A stretch of DNA of 64,000 bases from Mycolicibacterium sp. GF69 (GTDB lineage Bacteria > Actinomycetota > Actinomycetes > Mycobacteriales > Mycobacteriaceae), in assembly GCF_003284965.1 (NCBI RefSeq), contig NZ_QMEW01000013.1, forward strand, positions 1 to 64,000, written 5' to 3'. Below are positions 1-8,906 of this stretch, one piece after another; position 1 is the first letter of the stretch, and each line of letters begins with the position of its first letter. Made by a program: the position numbers and the translations under genes. Below the pieces are notes generated by a model. It searched no databases and had not been told where the DNA came from. It saw nothing but the letters and a program-made list of their open reading frames with translations.

Positions 1-1
1 T

Positions 2-823
2 GCTCCTGCGCCGGCACCCGCCCCGGGCGCACCAGCTCCCGCGCCGGCGCCAGGGGCGCCGGCACCCGGTGACCCCAACGCACCTGCACCGGCACCCGGC
101 GACCCCGGACGTGTCGAGTCTGCCGCGGGCGGGCTCAGCTATGTCGTGCCCGCAGGGTGGCAGGTATCGGATTCCACTCAGCTCTCCTACGGGCAGGCGC
201 TGCTGACCCGGGTCGCCCCGGAGGGTGGCGAGCCGCCCAATGACACCAGCATCCTGCTCGGCCGGCTCGACCTGAAGTTGTTCGCGGGTGCCGAGACCGA
301 CAACACGAAGGCCGCCCAACGGTTGGCTTCCGATATGGGCGAATTCTTCATGCCGTTCCCCGGGACCCGGATCAACCAGGAAACGGTCGAACTCAATGCC
401 GACGGCATGCCGGGCGTCGCCTCGTACTACGAGGTGAAGTTCACCGATACGAACAAGCCCAACGGCCAGATCTGGGCCGGCGTCGTCGGTAATCCGGTCG
501 AACCCGGAACGCCGCGCGGCGAGCGCACACCCGAGCGGTGGTTCGTGGTTTGGCTCGGCACCGCGAATAACCCTGTGCCGAAGGAAGAAGCGGTGACACT
601 GGCCAACTCGATCCGCCCGTACACCGCGCCAGAAGCTGACCCGAACGCCGCGGCACCGCCGAATCCCAACGCTCCAGCGCCACCGCCCCCCAACGCGCCA
701 GCCCCGCCGCCGGATCCCAATGCGCCGCCGCCGGATCCGAACGCGCCTGCGCCGCGGCCAGCCGTCGGGGTGCCCGTTCCGGTCGCTCCGGAGAACGCAC
801 CGGGGATGGCGCCGCCCGCCTGA
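2..823 (+). CDS. apa: Alanine/proline-rich secreted adhesin Apa (MPT32/FAP-like), 3' part
   Basis: The reading frame is open from base 2 and its start lies upstream of the window. The visible part begins with an Ala/Pro-rich stretch of APAP and GDP units, then a folded core of about 160 residues ([53 protein letters not shown]), and ends with a Pro/Asn/Ala-rich tail. These core motifs are those of the mycobacterial fibronectin-attachment glycoprotein Apa (Rv1860), a secreted O-mannosylated protein that binds fibronectin. The signal peptide is outside the window. Repeated DPNAP units in the tail are the family's usual low-complexity region. The neighbour adhA downstream matches the M. tuberculosis order. 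Identification is confident; the N-terminal length is unknown. Confidence 0.9.
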   Translation, partial: APAPAPAPGAPAPAPAPGAPAPGDPNAPAPAPGDPGRVESAAGGLSYVVPAGWQVSDSTQLSYGQALLTRVAPEGGEPPNDTSILLGRLDLKLFAGAETDNTKAAQRLASDMGEFFMPFPGTRINQETVELNADGMPGVASYYEVKFTDTNKPNGQIWAGVVGNPVEPGTPRGERTPERWFVVWLGTANNPVPKEEAVTLANSIRPYTAPEADPNAAAPPNPNAPAPPPPNAPAPPPDPNAPPPDPNAPAPRPAVGVPVPVAPENAPGMAPPA

Positions 824-825
824 TG

Positions 826-887
826 GAAGATTGCGTCCGCACCCCCTTCAGGGGGTGGCGGGATCGACCTCCGCGTGCGTAATCTTC
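826..887. terminator. Nested inverted repeat between convergent genes
   Basis: A perfect 7-bp stem with a TTCA loop (CACCCCC/GGGGGTG, 840-857) sits inside an outer imperfect repeat (GAAGATTGCG at 826-835 against CGTAATCTTC at 878-887, 9 of 10 paired). It starts 3 bases after the apa stop and lies before the stop of the opposing small secreted gene, so it probably ends transcription from both sides. No long U tract follows, as is common in mycobacteria. Confidence 0.6.
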
Positions 888-910
888 GGTGGCTGAACGT
901 TTCTCAGTGG

Positions 911-1189
911 CTAAACGTTCGCGCAAACTGATGGTGCGAATGGAATAGGGATGGGGACACACACGCCCACCGAGAAGTAAGGCGTGATATCTCCGTTCCA
1001 TGCCGGCGGAGGTGCCGGTGGAGCTGGGGGCAACGGAGCGACGACGCAGGTGTTCGAAACTGCGTCGTAAACCGTTCCGATTCCACATTCTGCGGCCACG
1101 GCGACCCCTGGACCCCATACCGACGTGGCCGCCAACGGCATGATCGCGACTGATACTCCAGCTGCCCACCGATTCTCGATGCCTCGCAT
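911..1189 (-). CDS. Small secreted Cys-containing protein, unknown function
   Basis: 92 residues. The N-terminus (MRGIENRWAAGVSVAIMPLA) has a positive start, a hydrophobic core and an Ala-rich end near VAVAA, which fits a Sec signal peptide of about 33 residues. The mature part has four cysteines (ECG, NTCVV, GVCVP, SVCAN), enough for two disulfides, around a Pro-rich linker. Small exported proteins of this layout are frequent in mycobacteria, but I cannot assign a function. It is transcribed towards apa and away from adhA. Confidence 0.7.
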   Translation of the reverse strand: MRGIENRWAAGVSVAIMPLAATSVWGPGVAVAAECGIGTVYDAVSNTCVVAPLPPAPPAPPPAWNGDITPYFSVGVCVPIPIPFAPSVCANV

Positions 1190-1406
1190 GTGGGCTCTCC
1201 CCTCGGATCGTTGACCGACCCTTATGCCTGGAGTCTAGAACTGCCACGTACGCGCGGATTGAGAAATTGACGCAGAAGTCACCTGTCATCCACCACGTGG
1301 GATCGTCGTGCCGAGGCCCGCGACCCGGACCGCTCCGCGTCCAGTGACGGCGAAGGAATCCAACCCGAGGCTGGTGCGTCCGTCACGGCGGCGCGACGAT
1401 GAGCTG

Positions 1407-2432
1407 ATGAGCTCCTCTACGATGACCGCCTGGCGTGTTCGACGGCCGGGCCCGGTGCACAGCCGGCCACTGCAGCGTGCAACGGTCGAGATTCCGCAAC
1501 CGGGACCGGGCGAGCTGCTGGTCGCCGTGCGCGCATGTGGCGTGTGCCGCACCGATCTGCACGTCGCCGAGGGCGACCTGCCGGTGCATCGCCCGGGAGT
1601 CATACCCGGCCACGAGGTGGTGGGCGAGGTCATCGATGCAGGAGATCTCGGAGAGGACTCCGGTGCCGGGTTCACCGTCGGCGACCGCGTCGGCATCGCC
1701 TGGCTGCGCCACACCTGCGGACGGTGCAGACACTGCACCCGAGGCGCCGAGAACCTTTGCCCGCACTCCCGCTACACCGGCTGGGACGCCGACGGCGGAT
1801 ACGCTGAATTCGCAACCGTGCCAGCGGCTTACGCGCACCCGCTGCCGGCCGGCTACTCCGACACCGAGCTGGCACCGCTGTTGTGCGCGGGGATCATCGG
1901 TTATCGAGCGCTCATGCGCGCAGACCTACCGCCCGGCGGCCGGTTGGGAATCTACGGCTTCGGCGGCAGCGCGCACCTGACCACCCAGGTGGCGATCGCG
2001 CAGGGCGCCGAAGTCCACGTCATGACCCGGGGCGAAACCGCGCGCGCGCTGGCGCTGAACCTGGGGGCGGCTTCCGCTCAGGGCGCCGCCGAGCGACCGC
2101 CCGTGGCGCTCGACGCCGCGATCCTGTTCGCCCCCGTCGGCGACCTCGTGCCACCCGCGCTCGAAGCACTCGATCGCGGCGGCACGCTGGCCATCGCAGG
2201 CATCCATCTCTCCGACATCCCCCCGCTGAACTATCAGCGTCACCTCTTCCAGGAGCGGCAGGTGCGGTCGGTCACCGCCAACACACGTGCCGATGCCCGC
2301 GACTTCCTGGCTTTCGCGGGGAAGCATCGCATCCAGGTGACGAGCCCGCAGTATCCGCTCGACCGGGCCGACGCCGCCCTGACCGATCTCGCTTCCGGAC
2401 GCGTCTCGGGGGCCGCGGTGTTGACCCCGTAG
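1407..2432 (+). CDS. adhA: Zinc-dependent alcohol dehydrogenase AdhA-like
   Basis: 341-residue medium-chain dehydrogenase. The catalytic zinc site is visible as [13 protein letters not shown] and PGHEVVGEV, and the structural zinc lobe as [15 protein letters not shown]. The cofactor-binding half carries [11 protein letters not shown], a glycine-rich turn of the Rossmann fold. The enzyme should oxidise an alcohol with NAD(P). It matches the position and type of adhA (Rv1862) two genes after apa. The frame stays open upstream to 1308, but conserved sequence starts only at [11 protein letters not shown], so ATG 1407 or ATG 1422 is the likely start; no strong Shine-Dalgarno sequence decides between them. 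Confidence 0.88.
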   Translation: MSSSTMTAWRVRRPGPVHSRPLQRATVEIPQPGPGELLVAVRACGVCRTDLHVAEGDLPVHRPGVIPGHEVVGEVIDAGDLGEDSGAGFTVGDRVGIAWLRHTCGRCRHCTRGAENLCPHSRYTGWDADGGYAEFATVPAAYAHPLPAGYSDTELAPLLCAGIIGYRALMRADLPPGGRLGIYGFGGSAHLTTQVAIAQGAEVHVMTRGETARALALNLGAASAQGAAERPPVALDAAILFAPVGDLVPPALEALDRGGTLAIAGIHLSDIPPLNYQRHLFQERQVRSVTANTRADARDFLAFAGKHRIQVTSPQYPLDRADAALTDLASGRVSGAAVLTP

Positions 2433-2450
2433 CGCTGCGCCGGCCGATTC

Positions 2451-3209
2451 TCAGCTCAGATGCCACACCAGCGCGGCGGCCAGCGCGCCGAGGCCGTTGA
2501 GCGACCAGTGCAGCGCGATCGGTGCGATCAAGCTGCCGCTTCGACCGCGCAGCCAGGTGAACACGAAACCGGCCGCGCCCGTCGCGACCACCGCGAGTGC
2601 GACCCCCGCGACGGTGCCCATCACCCCGCCGCCGAATATCCGCGTGAACCCGACGTTGCTACTGGTCAGGCCCAGCGAAGTCGCGATGTGCCAGAGGCCG
2701 AACAGCAGCGAGCCAGCCGCGGCGACACCGCGGAAACCCCACGCACGGTTGAGCGCACCGTGCAGCACACCGCGGAAAGCAAGTTCCTCAGGGATCACGG
2801 TCTGCAGCGGAATGATGACCATCGACGCGATCAGCGCACCCGAGATGGTGGCGTAGTTGTTGTTCATGAACATCGGGCGCGTCCACGGCAGCAGAGCGCC
2901 GATCGCGATGACCGACAAGACCAGCGCGACGGCGCCCAACGCGTAACCGGTGCCGGACTTCCAATGTTCGCGGCCCAGACCGAGTTCGGCCCAGCCGAGG
3001 CCGCGGGAGCGGACCAGGATCAGCAGCCCCGCCGCCGCGGCCGGGACCGTCGCGACGCTGGCCCACGGCGTGGTGAAGTGCGCGATCAGGTTGGTCAGCG
3101 CCAGCACCACCACGACCACCGCGATGTCGACGTAGGTGCGGAAGTGGTGCAGAGCGGAAAGCTGGTCGACCAGCGGATGCGGCTGGGCTGGCGCGGCTAG
3201 GTCGGACAC
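2451..3209 (-). CDS. CPBP family intramembrane glutamic protease-like protein
   Basis: About 252 residues with several hydrophobic helices and the CPBP/Abi signature EELAFRG followed by LWHIA and, near the end, LHWSLNGLGAL. These are the Glu-Glu and His motifs of the CAAX-protease/bacteriocin-processing family, membrane proteases of mostly unknown substrate. GTG at 3209 is preferred because it lies 11 bases after the xfp stop codon; the frame is open further to 3290 but would then overlap xfp by 70 bases. It probably forms an operon with xfp. In M. tuberculosis integral membrane proteins sit at the equivalent place (Rv1863c/Rv1864c). Confidence 0.75.
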   Translation of the reverse strand: MSDLAAPAQPHPLVDQLSALHHFRTYVDIAVVVVVLALTNLIAHFTTPWASVATVPAAAAGLLILVRSRGLGWAELGLGREHWKSGTGYALGAVALVLSVIAIGALLPWTRPMFMNNNYATISGALIASMVIIPLQTVIPEELAFRGVLHGALNRAWGFRGVAAAGSLLFGLWHIATSLGLTSSNVGFTRIFGGGVMGTVAGVALAVVATGAAGFVFTWLRGRSGSLIAPIALHWSLNGLGALAAALVWHLS

Positions 3210-3220
3210 GAAAATCCAGT

Positions 3221-5650
3221 TTAGCGGTCCTCGTCGCTGAGCGTGTCCTGCGACAACGAGGGTGCCTCGAAGTCCGGATCCCACGTCCATCCCGAGATCG
3301 CCGGATCGTCCTCCCCGTGTTCGCGCGTGTACCGCCGGGCCGCCAGGCGGGCATCAGCCATCTCCTGGCGCAGTCCGGCCGCGCTGCTGCCCAGCCCGGC
3401 GACGCGGTCGACGACATCCATGACCAGGTGAAACCGGTCCAGGTCGTTGAGCATCACCATGTCGAACGGGGTGGTCGTAGTACCCCGCTCCTTGAAGCCG
3501 CGCACGTGCAGTTGCGCGTGGTTGGTGTGCCGGTAGGTCAGCCGGTGGATCAGCCACGGATACCCGTGATAGGCGAAGATGATCGGCTTGTCCTCGGTGA
3601 AGATCGAGTCGAACTCCCGCGCGGACAAACCATGTGGGTGTTCGGAGTCCGGCTGCAACCGCATGATGTCGACGACGTTGACCACCCGGACCTTCAAGTC
3701 TGGCAGCCGCCTGCGCAGGATGTCGGCCGCGGCCAGGGTTTCCAGTGTCGGGATGTCACCGGCGCAGGCGAGCACGACGTCCGGATCCCCGGTCGTGTTG
3801 CTCGCCCACTCCCAGATCCCGAGCCCCCTGGTGCAGTGTGCGATCGCGGAGTCCATATCCAGGTAGGTCAGCGCCGGTTGCTTACCCGCGACGATCACGT
3901 TGATGTAGTGGCGGCTGCGCAGACAGTGGTCGGCGACCGACAGCAGCGTGTTCGCGTCCGGTGGCAGGTATACGCGCACGACCTCCGGCCGCTTGTTGGC
4001 GACGTGGTCGATGAAGCCGGGATCCTGATGCGACGCGCCGTTGTGATCCTGGCGCCAGACATGCGATGTCAGAAGGTAATTGAGCGACGGGATCGGCAGC
4101 CTCCAGTGCAGTTGCCGGCTGCTGGAAAGCCACTTCGCGTGTTGGTTGAGCATCGAGTCGATGATGTGGACGAACGCCTCGTAGCAGTTGAACAGGCCGT
4201 GCCTGCCCGTCAGCAGGTAACCCTCGAGCCAGCCTTGGCACAGATGTTCAGACAACACCTCCATCACCCGGCCCTCCGGGCCCAGGTTCTCCTCGTCGGC
4301 GTCGATTTCGGCGAGCCAGACCTTGTCGGTGGCCTCGAAGGTGTCCGAGAGCCGATTGGACGCGGTCTCGTCGGGACCCATCAGCCGGAAGCGGTCGGTG
4401 TTGCGCGCGATGACGTCGCGCAGGAAGGTGCCGAGCACCCGCGTCGCCTCGGCCGATTCGGAGGCAGGTACGTCCACCGACACCGCGTAGTCGGTGAACG
4501 GAGGCAGGTCCAAGTCCTTGACCAGCAACCCGCCGTTGGCGTGCGGGTTCGCGCTCATCCGCCGCTGCCCGCGCGGAGCTGTCGCACGCAAGTCCGCCCG
4601 GAGTGCGCCGTCGTCGTCGAACAGGTCCTCGGGGCGATAGCTGCGCAGCCACGCCTCGAGCTGTGCGCGGTGCTCAGGGTTGGAGTGGGTTCCCGACAGC
4701 GGAACCTGATGGGACCGCCAGGTGCCCTCGACCTTCTTGCCATCGACATCCCGGGGGCCGGTCCAGCCTTTCGGAGTCCGCAGCACCACCATCGGCCACA
4801 GCGGGCGGCCCCCTTCACCGTCTAAGCGCGCGGCCCGCTGTATCGCCGCGATCTGGTCGAACGCCTCATCGAAGGCGGTGGCCAGCTGCTGATGCACGTT
4901 GGCCGGATCGTCACCGGCCACCGTGATCGGCCGGTAGCCGTAGCCGAACAGCAGCGACTCGAGCTCCTCCTGCGGTATGCGCGCGAGCACCGTCGGGTTG
5001 GCGATCTTGTAGCCGTTCAGGTGCAGGATCGGCAGCACGGCACCGTCAGTGACCGGGTTGAGGAACTTGTTCGAATGCCAACTCGCCGCCAGCGGACCGG
5101 TTTCGGCCTCACCGTCGCCGATCACGCAGGCGACCACGAGATCGGGGTTGTCGAACGCCGCGCCGTACGCGTGCACCAGCGCGTAGCCCAACTCGCCGCC
5201 CTCGTGAATCGAACCCGGCGTCTCCGCCGCGACATGGCTGGGGATGCCGCCGGGAAAAGAGAACTGGCGAAACAACTTTCGCATACCGTCGGCGTCTTCG
5301 GAGATACCCGAGTACACCTCGCTGTAGGTGCCTTCCAGATAGGCGTTGGCGACCAGGCCGGGCCCGCCGTGTCCCGGCCCGGTGATGTAGATGACGTTGG
5401 CGTCACGCTCGCGGATGATGCGGTTGAGGTGCGCATAGACCAGGTTGAGGCCGGGCGTGGTGCCCCAGTGGCCGAGCAGGCGCGGCTTGACGTGGTCGGC
5501 TTCGAGCGGTTCGCGCAGCAGCGGGTTGTCCAGCAGGTAGATCTGCCCGACGGACAGATAGTTGGCCGCGCGCCAGTAGGCGTCTATGAGGTCGAGTTCG
5601 TCGGCGGACAGCGTGGGGGACAGTGCCTGGGCAGTCATCTGGCTCATCAT
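3221..5650 (-). CDS. xfp: Xylulose-5-phosphate/fructose-6-phosphate phosphoketolase
   Basis: Up to 809 residues, the usual length. Thiamine-diphosphate enzyme that cleaves xylulose 5-phosphate (or fructose 6-phosphate) with phosphate to acetyl phosphate and a glyceraldehyde or erythrose phosphate. Family landmarks are [20 protein letters not shown] near the N-terminus, the [10 protein letters not shown] loop, the TPP/Mg motif GDGEAETGP, and a transketolase-like middle and C-terminal region ending in [13 protein letters not shown]. The start may be ATG 5650, 5647 or 5638; the last gives [15 protein letters not shown], closest to related proteins. It is divergent from the LLM oxidoreductase, with only about 75 bases shared for promoters. 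Confidence 0.95.
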   Translation of the reverse strand: MMSQMTAQALSPTLSADELDLIDAYWRAANYLSVGQIYLLDNPLLREPLEADHVKPRLLGHWGTTPGLNLVYAHLNRIIRERDANVIYITGPGHGGPGLVANAYLEGTYSEVYSGISEDADGMRKLFRQFSFPGGIPSHVAAETPGSIHEGGELGYALVHAYGAAFDNPDLVVACVIGDGEAETGPLAASWHSNKFLNPVTDGAVLPILHLNGYKIANPTVLARIPQEELESLLFGYGYRPITVAGDDPANVHQQLATAFDEAFDQIAAIQRAARLDGEGGRPLWPMVVLRTPKGWTGPRDVDGKKVEGTWRSHQVPLSGTHSNPEHRAQLEAWLRSYRPEDLFDDDGALRADLRATAPRGQRRMSANPHANGGLLVKDLDLPPFTDYAVSVDVPASESAEATRVLGTFLRDVIARNTDRFRLMGPDETASNRLSDTFEATDKVWLAEIDADEENLGPEGRVMEVLSEHLCQGWLEGYLLTGRHGLFNCYEAFVHIIDSMLNQHAKWLSSSRQLHWRLPIPSLNYLLTSHVWRQDHNGASHQDPGFIDHVANKRPEVVRVYLPPDANTLLSVADHCLRSRHYINVIVAGKQPALTYLDMDSAIAHCTRGLGIWEWASNTTGDPDVVLACAGDIPTLETLAAADILRRRLPDLKVRVVNVVDIMRLQPDSEHPHGLSAREFDSIFTEDKPIIFAYHGYPWLIHRLTYRHTNHAQLHVRGFKERGTTTTPFDMVMLNDLDRFHLVMDVVDRVAGLGSSAAGLRQEMADARLAARRYTREHGEDDPAISGWTWDPDFEAPSLSQDTLSDEDR

Positions 5651-5724
5651 CGTCGAGGCGGGTTGGCAATGTGTTGCACTCCTGGTACCCGATGCGCCGG
5701 AACCTACCCATTAGCCTGTCCAGC

Positions 5725-6606
5725 GTGTTGGGATTCGCGGTACCGCAGTTCGGCGAGTCCGCCCGGGCCGACCTGGCGCGATACGCGACCACCGCCGAAG
5801 AACTGGGCGCGGACAGCCTGTGGGTGGGCGACCGACTGCTGACGCCGGTGCAGCCCAGCGTCGGCTATGCCGGCCGCGACACCATCCCCGAGCGGTTCCG
5901 CGCCGGGCTTGATCCGTTCATCGCGCTGGCGGTCGTGGCCGCCGTGACGAACCGGGTCCGGTTGGGCGCCAGCGTGTTCGTCGCACCGTGGTATGCGCCC
6001 GTGCAACTGGGCCGACAACTGACCGCCGTGGATGTCGTCAGTGGGGGCAGGCTGCTGCCTGGCTTCGGCATCGGCTGGTCACCTGAGGAGTACTCGGCCG
6101 CCGGCGCCCCGTTCCGCCGTCGGGGAGCGCAGTTGGACGAGCTGCTCGACGCTCTGGAACGACTGTGGACGACCAATCCGGTTACCCATGACGGTGAGCG
6201 GTGGTCGATTCCGACGTCGTGGGTGGACCTCAAGCCGGTGCAGCAGCCGCGGCCACCGATCTATCTCGGCGGGTTCACCCCGGCGAGCCTCAAACGCATC
6301 GGGCAGCGCGCCGACGGGTGGCTGCCCGCCGTGCAGGTGACCGGCGCCCGCGGCAGGGCTCCCGAGTTTCTCGCCCTGCAACGCCGCACCATCGACGACG
6401 CCGCCCGCACAGCGGGCCGCGATCCGTCGCACATCCACACCTACGTGCGGATCAACGTTGCCGAGGGTGCATCGATCGAAGCGGTCGCCGAAACCGTACG
6501 GACGCTGGCCACCGCCGGCTACCCCGACGCGTTCGTCGACCTGATGTACGTGGCGACCGATACCGATGAGCACCTGCGATGGGCCGAACGGCTGCTGGCG
6601 ACATGA
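5725..6606 (+). CDS. LLM class (F420-type) oxidoreductase
   Basis: About 293 residues of luciferase-like monooxygenase fold. It begins LGFAVPQFGES, a typical first beta strand, followed by AEELGADSLWVGDRL, LGASVFVAPW, GRLLPGFGIGWSPEEY and IYLGGFTPASLKRIGQRADGWLP, the conserved landmarks of coenzyme F420 or flavin-dependent members. The substrate is unknown. GTG 5725 places the first strand at the N-terminus; ATG 5692 is an alternative. Its stop overlaps the next start as ATGA (6603-6606), so it is translationally coupled to the CoA-transferase gene. The three-gene operon points to a step in handling CoA-activated carboxylic acids. Confidence 0.85.
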   Translation: MLGFAVPQFGESARADLARYATTAEELGADSLWVGDRLLTPVQPSVGYAGRDTIPERFRAGLDPFIALAVVAAVTNRVRLGASVFVAPWYAPVQLGRQLTAVDVVSGGRLLPGFGIGWSPEEYSAAGAPFRRRGAQLDELLDALERLWTTNPVTHDGERWSIPTSWVDLKPVQQPRPPIYLGGFTPASLKRIGQRADGWLPAVQVTGARGRAPEFLALQRRTIDDAARTAGRDPSHIHTYVRINVAEGASIEAVAETVRTLATAGYPDAFVDLMYVATDTDEHLRWAERLLAT

Positions 6607-8906
6607 GCGAGCCGTTGCTGGCATCCATGCGGGTGCTCGACCTCGGCGGCGCGGAGTCCGACGGAGTGAGCCGGCTTTACGCCGACCTCGGCGCCGATGT
6701 GCTGAAGATCGAGCCGCCCGGTGGAAGCACCGCGCGCTCGGCACTGCCGACCATGGCCGGCGTGAGCGTGCCGTTCGCGTTGAGCAATGCGAACAAACGG
6801 TGCGCGATGCTCGACCCCGCCGTCTCCGCCGACCGCAGCAGGCTGTTCGAACTCGCGGGCGCCGCAGATATCGTCGTCGACGGTGGAAACCCGGGTGGTG
6901 CAGCGAAATTCGGGACATCCTGTGCCGCCTTGGCGCGGCGGTTCGGCCATCTGGTGGCTCTTTCGGTCACCGACTTCGGCACCGAGGGTCCGTACGCTTC
7001 GTGGCGGGGCACCGACGCGGTGCTGTATGCGCTGTCGACCGCGCTGTCGCGCACCGGGCCGACCACGGGGACGCCGGTGCTGCCCCCGGTCGGTCTGGCA
7101 TCGGGGACCGCAGCGGCGCAGGCGGCGTGGGCGGCGCTGGCGGCCTACTACCGTCGGTTGCGCGACGGCACCGGCGATTACATCGACTTCTCGCGTTTCG
7201 AAGGCGTTTTGCAATCACTGGATCCGCCCTTCGGTTCGGAGGGCCAAGCGGCGGTCGGTGTCAAGAAAACGACCGAGATCTGGCGCGGCAGGCCGCGTAA
7301 CCAGAACATCTACCCGATCTTCGCCTGCAAGGACGGGCATGTGCGCATCTGCCTGCTGTCCTCGCGGCAGTGGCGCGGTATGCGCGCCTGGCTCGGTGAG
7401 CCCGAACAGTTCGCCGACCCGAAATTCGACACGATCGCGGCGCGCTACGCCTCATCGCGTGAACTCAACGCACTGATCGCCGACTTCGTCGCGCCGCAGA
7501 CGATGGACACCCTGGTGACGCAGGGTCAGCAGCGAGGCGTGCCGATCGCCCCCGTGTTGACGCCCACGCAGGCGCTGGCCTCCGAGCATTTCCACGCCGT
7601 CGGCGCATTGACCACCGCCCAGTTCGCGCCAGGAGCGGAAGTCATCGCACCGGCGGGTCCGTTCGTGGTCGACGGGCAACACGCCGGTGTGCGGTCGCTG
7701 GCGCCGGACCCCGGCGCCGACGAGCCCTCCTGGGGCGCTGAGTCGTCGGCGGCTCCGGTGGACGCTGCCGCGGTGCGGCGCCCGTTCGACGGGTTGCGAA
7801 TCCTCGACCTCGGCGTCATCGTCGCCGGGGGTGAACTCGGCCGACTGTTCGCCGATCTCGGCGCCGAGGTGATCAAGATCGAGAGCGCCGCGTATCCGGA
7901 CGGACTGCGCCAGACACCGCCCGGTCAGGTCATGAGCAGGTCGTGGGCGCTGACCCATCGCAATGAGCAGAGCCTCGGGCTTGACCTGCGCAGTCCCGCC
8001 GGTGCTGAACTGTTCTCCCGCCTGGTCGTCGGCGCCGATGCCGTATTCGCCAACTTCAAGCCGGGAACCCTTGCTGCACTTGGCTTCTCCTATGAGCGTC
8101 TACGGGAGTTGAACCCCCGCATCGTGCTCGCGGAGAGCAGCGCCTTCGGCTCGACCGGTCCATGGAGCGGGCGGATGGGGTATGGGCCGCTGGTGCGTGC
8201 GACGACCGGGGTCACCGCGGTGTGGGCGTCGGCGGACGGTGGATTCTACGACGCGACAACGGTTTTCCCGGATCACGTCTCGTCGCGCATCACCGCGATC
8301 GCGGCGCTGGCGGCGCTGATCCGGCGCGACCGTACCGGCCAACCCGCCCACGTACATGTCTCCCAGGCGGAGGCCGCAGTCCACCAGTTGGCGACACGGT
8401 ATGTCGCCGAATCGGCGTGCGCCGCCGACCTGTCGATCCTCGACGAGACGGCCGAGCACGGCGTGTATCCGTGCGCCGGTGAGGACGAGTGGTGCGTGAT
8501 CTCACTGCAATCTGAGGCGGACCGCAACATGCTGGCCGAGCTGACCGGCGGCGTCGACATCGCGGAATGGACGCGCACCCGCGACAAGACCGCGGTGGCA
8601 AACACGCTGCAGGACGCGGGTATCGCCGCCGCGCCGATGAACCGCGTCGTCGATGTGCCGGCCGATCCGCAGGTGTGCGCTCGTGAAGTCTTCGCTCACA
8701 TGGCACATCCGCTGTTCGAGGCGCCCATGCTCGCCGAAACCGGGCCCGCGCCGTATGCGAACATTCCGCCCGCACAGATGCGGCCGGCACCGATGCCGGG
8801 AGAGCAGACTCACGAGATCTGCCAGAGAATCCTCGGCATAACCGTCGGGGACACCGATCGGCTCATCGCCGACGGCGTCCTCTTCGCCCAGCGAGAAAGG
8901 CCGTGA
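6603..8906 (+). CDS. Fused double-domain CaiB/BaiF (class III) CoA-transferase
   Basis: 767 residues made of two consecutive CoA-transferase III domains (about 1-370 and 395-767). Each starts with the family's Rossmann-like motif: YADLGADVLKIEPPGG in the first, LFADLGAEVIKIES in the second. Family members move CoA between carboxylic acids or isomerise acyl-CoA through an aspartyl-CoA intermediate. By motif alignment the second domain keeps the catalytic Asp (FPDHVSSR, about residue 557), while the first has Gly at the equivalent place (PVGLASGT, about residue 164). The arrangement resembles Rv1866. The gene overlaps both neighbours by 4 bases, so all three are likely made together. Substrate unknown. 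Confidence 0.88.
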   Translation: MSEPLLASMRVLDLGGAESDGVSRLYADLGADVLKIEPPGGSTARSALPTMAGVSVPFALSNANKRCAMLDPAVSADRSRLFELAGAADIVVDGGNPGGAAKFGTSCAALARRFGHLVALSVTDFGTEGPYASWRGTDAVLYALSTALSRTGPTTGTPVLPPVGLASGTAAAQAAWAALAAYYRRLRDGTGDYIDFSRFEGVLQSLDPPFGSEGQAAVGVKKTTEIWRGRPRNQNIYPIFACKDGHVRICLLSSRQWRGMRAWLGEPEQFADPKFDTIAARYASSRELNALIADFVAPQTMDTLVTQGQQRGVPIAPVLTPTQALASEHFHAVGALTTAQFAPGAEVIAPAGPFVVDGQHAGVRSLAPDPGADEPSWGAESSAAPVDAAAVRRPFDGLRILDLGVIVAGGELGRLFADLGAEVIKIESAAYPDGLRQTPPGQVMSRSWALTHRNEQSLGLDLRSPAGAELFSRLVVGADAVFANFKPGTLAALGFSYERLRELNPRIVLAESSAFGSTGPWSGRMGYGPLVRATTGVTAVWASADGGFYDATTVFPDHVSSRITAIAALAALIRRDRTGQPAHVHVSQAEAAVHQLATRYVAESACAADLSILDETAEHGVYPCAGEDEWCVISLQSEADRNMLAELTGGVDIAEWTRTRDKTAVANTLQDAGIAAAPMNRVVDVPADPQVCAREVFAHMAHPLFEAPMLAETGPAPYANIPPAQMRPAPMPGEQTHEICQRILGITVGDTDRLIADGVLFAQRERP

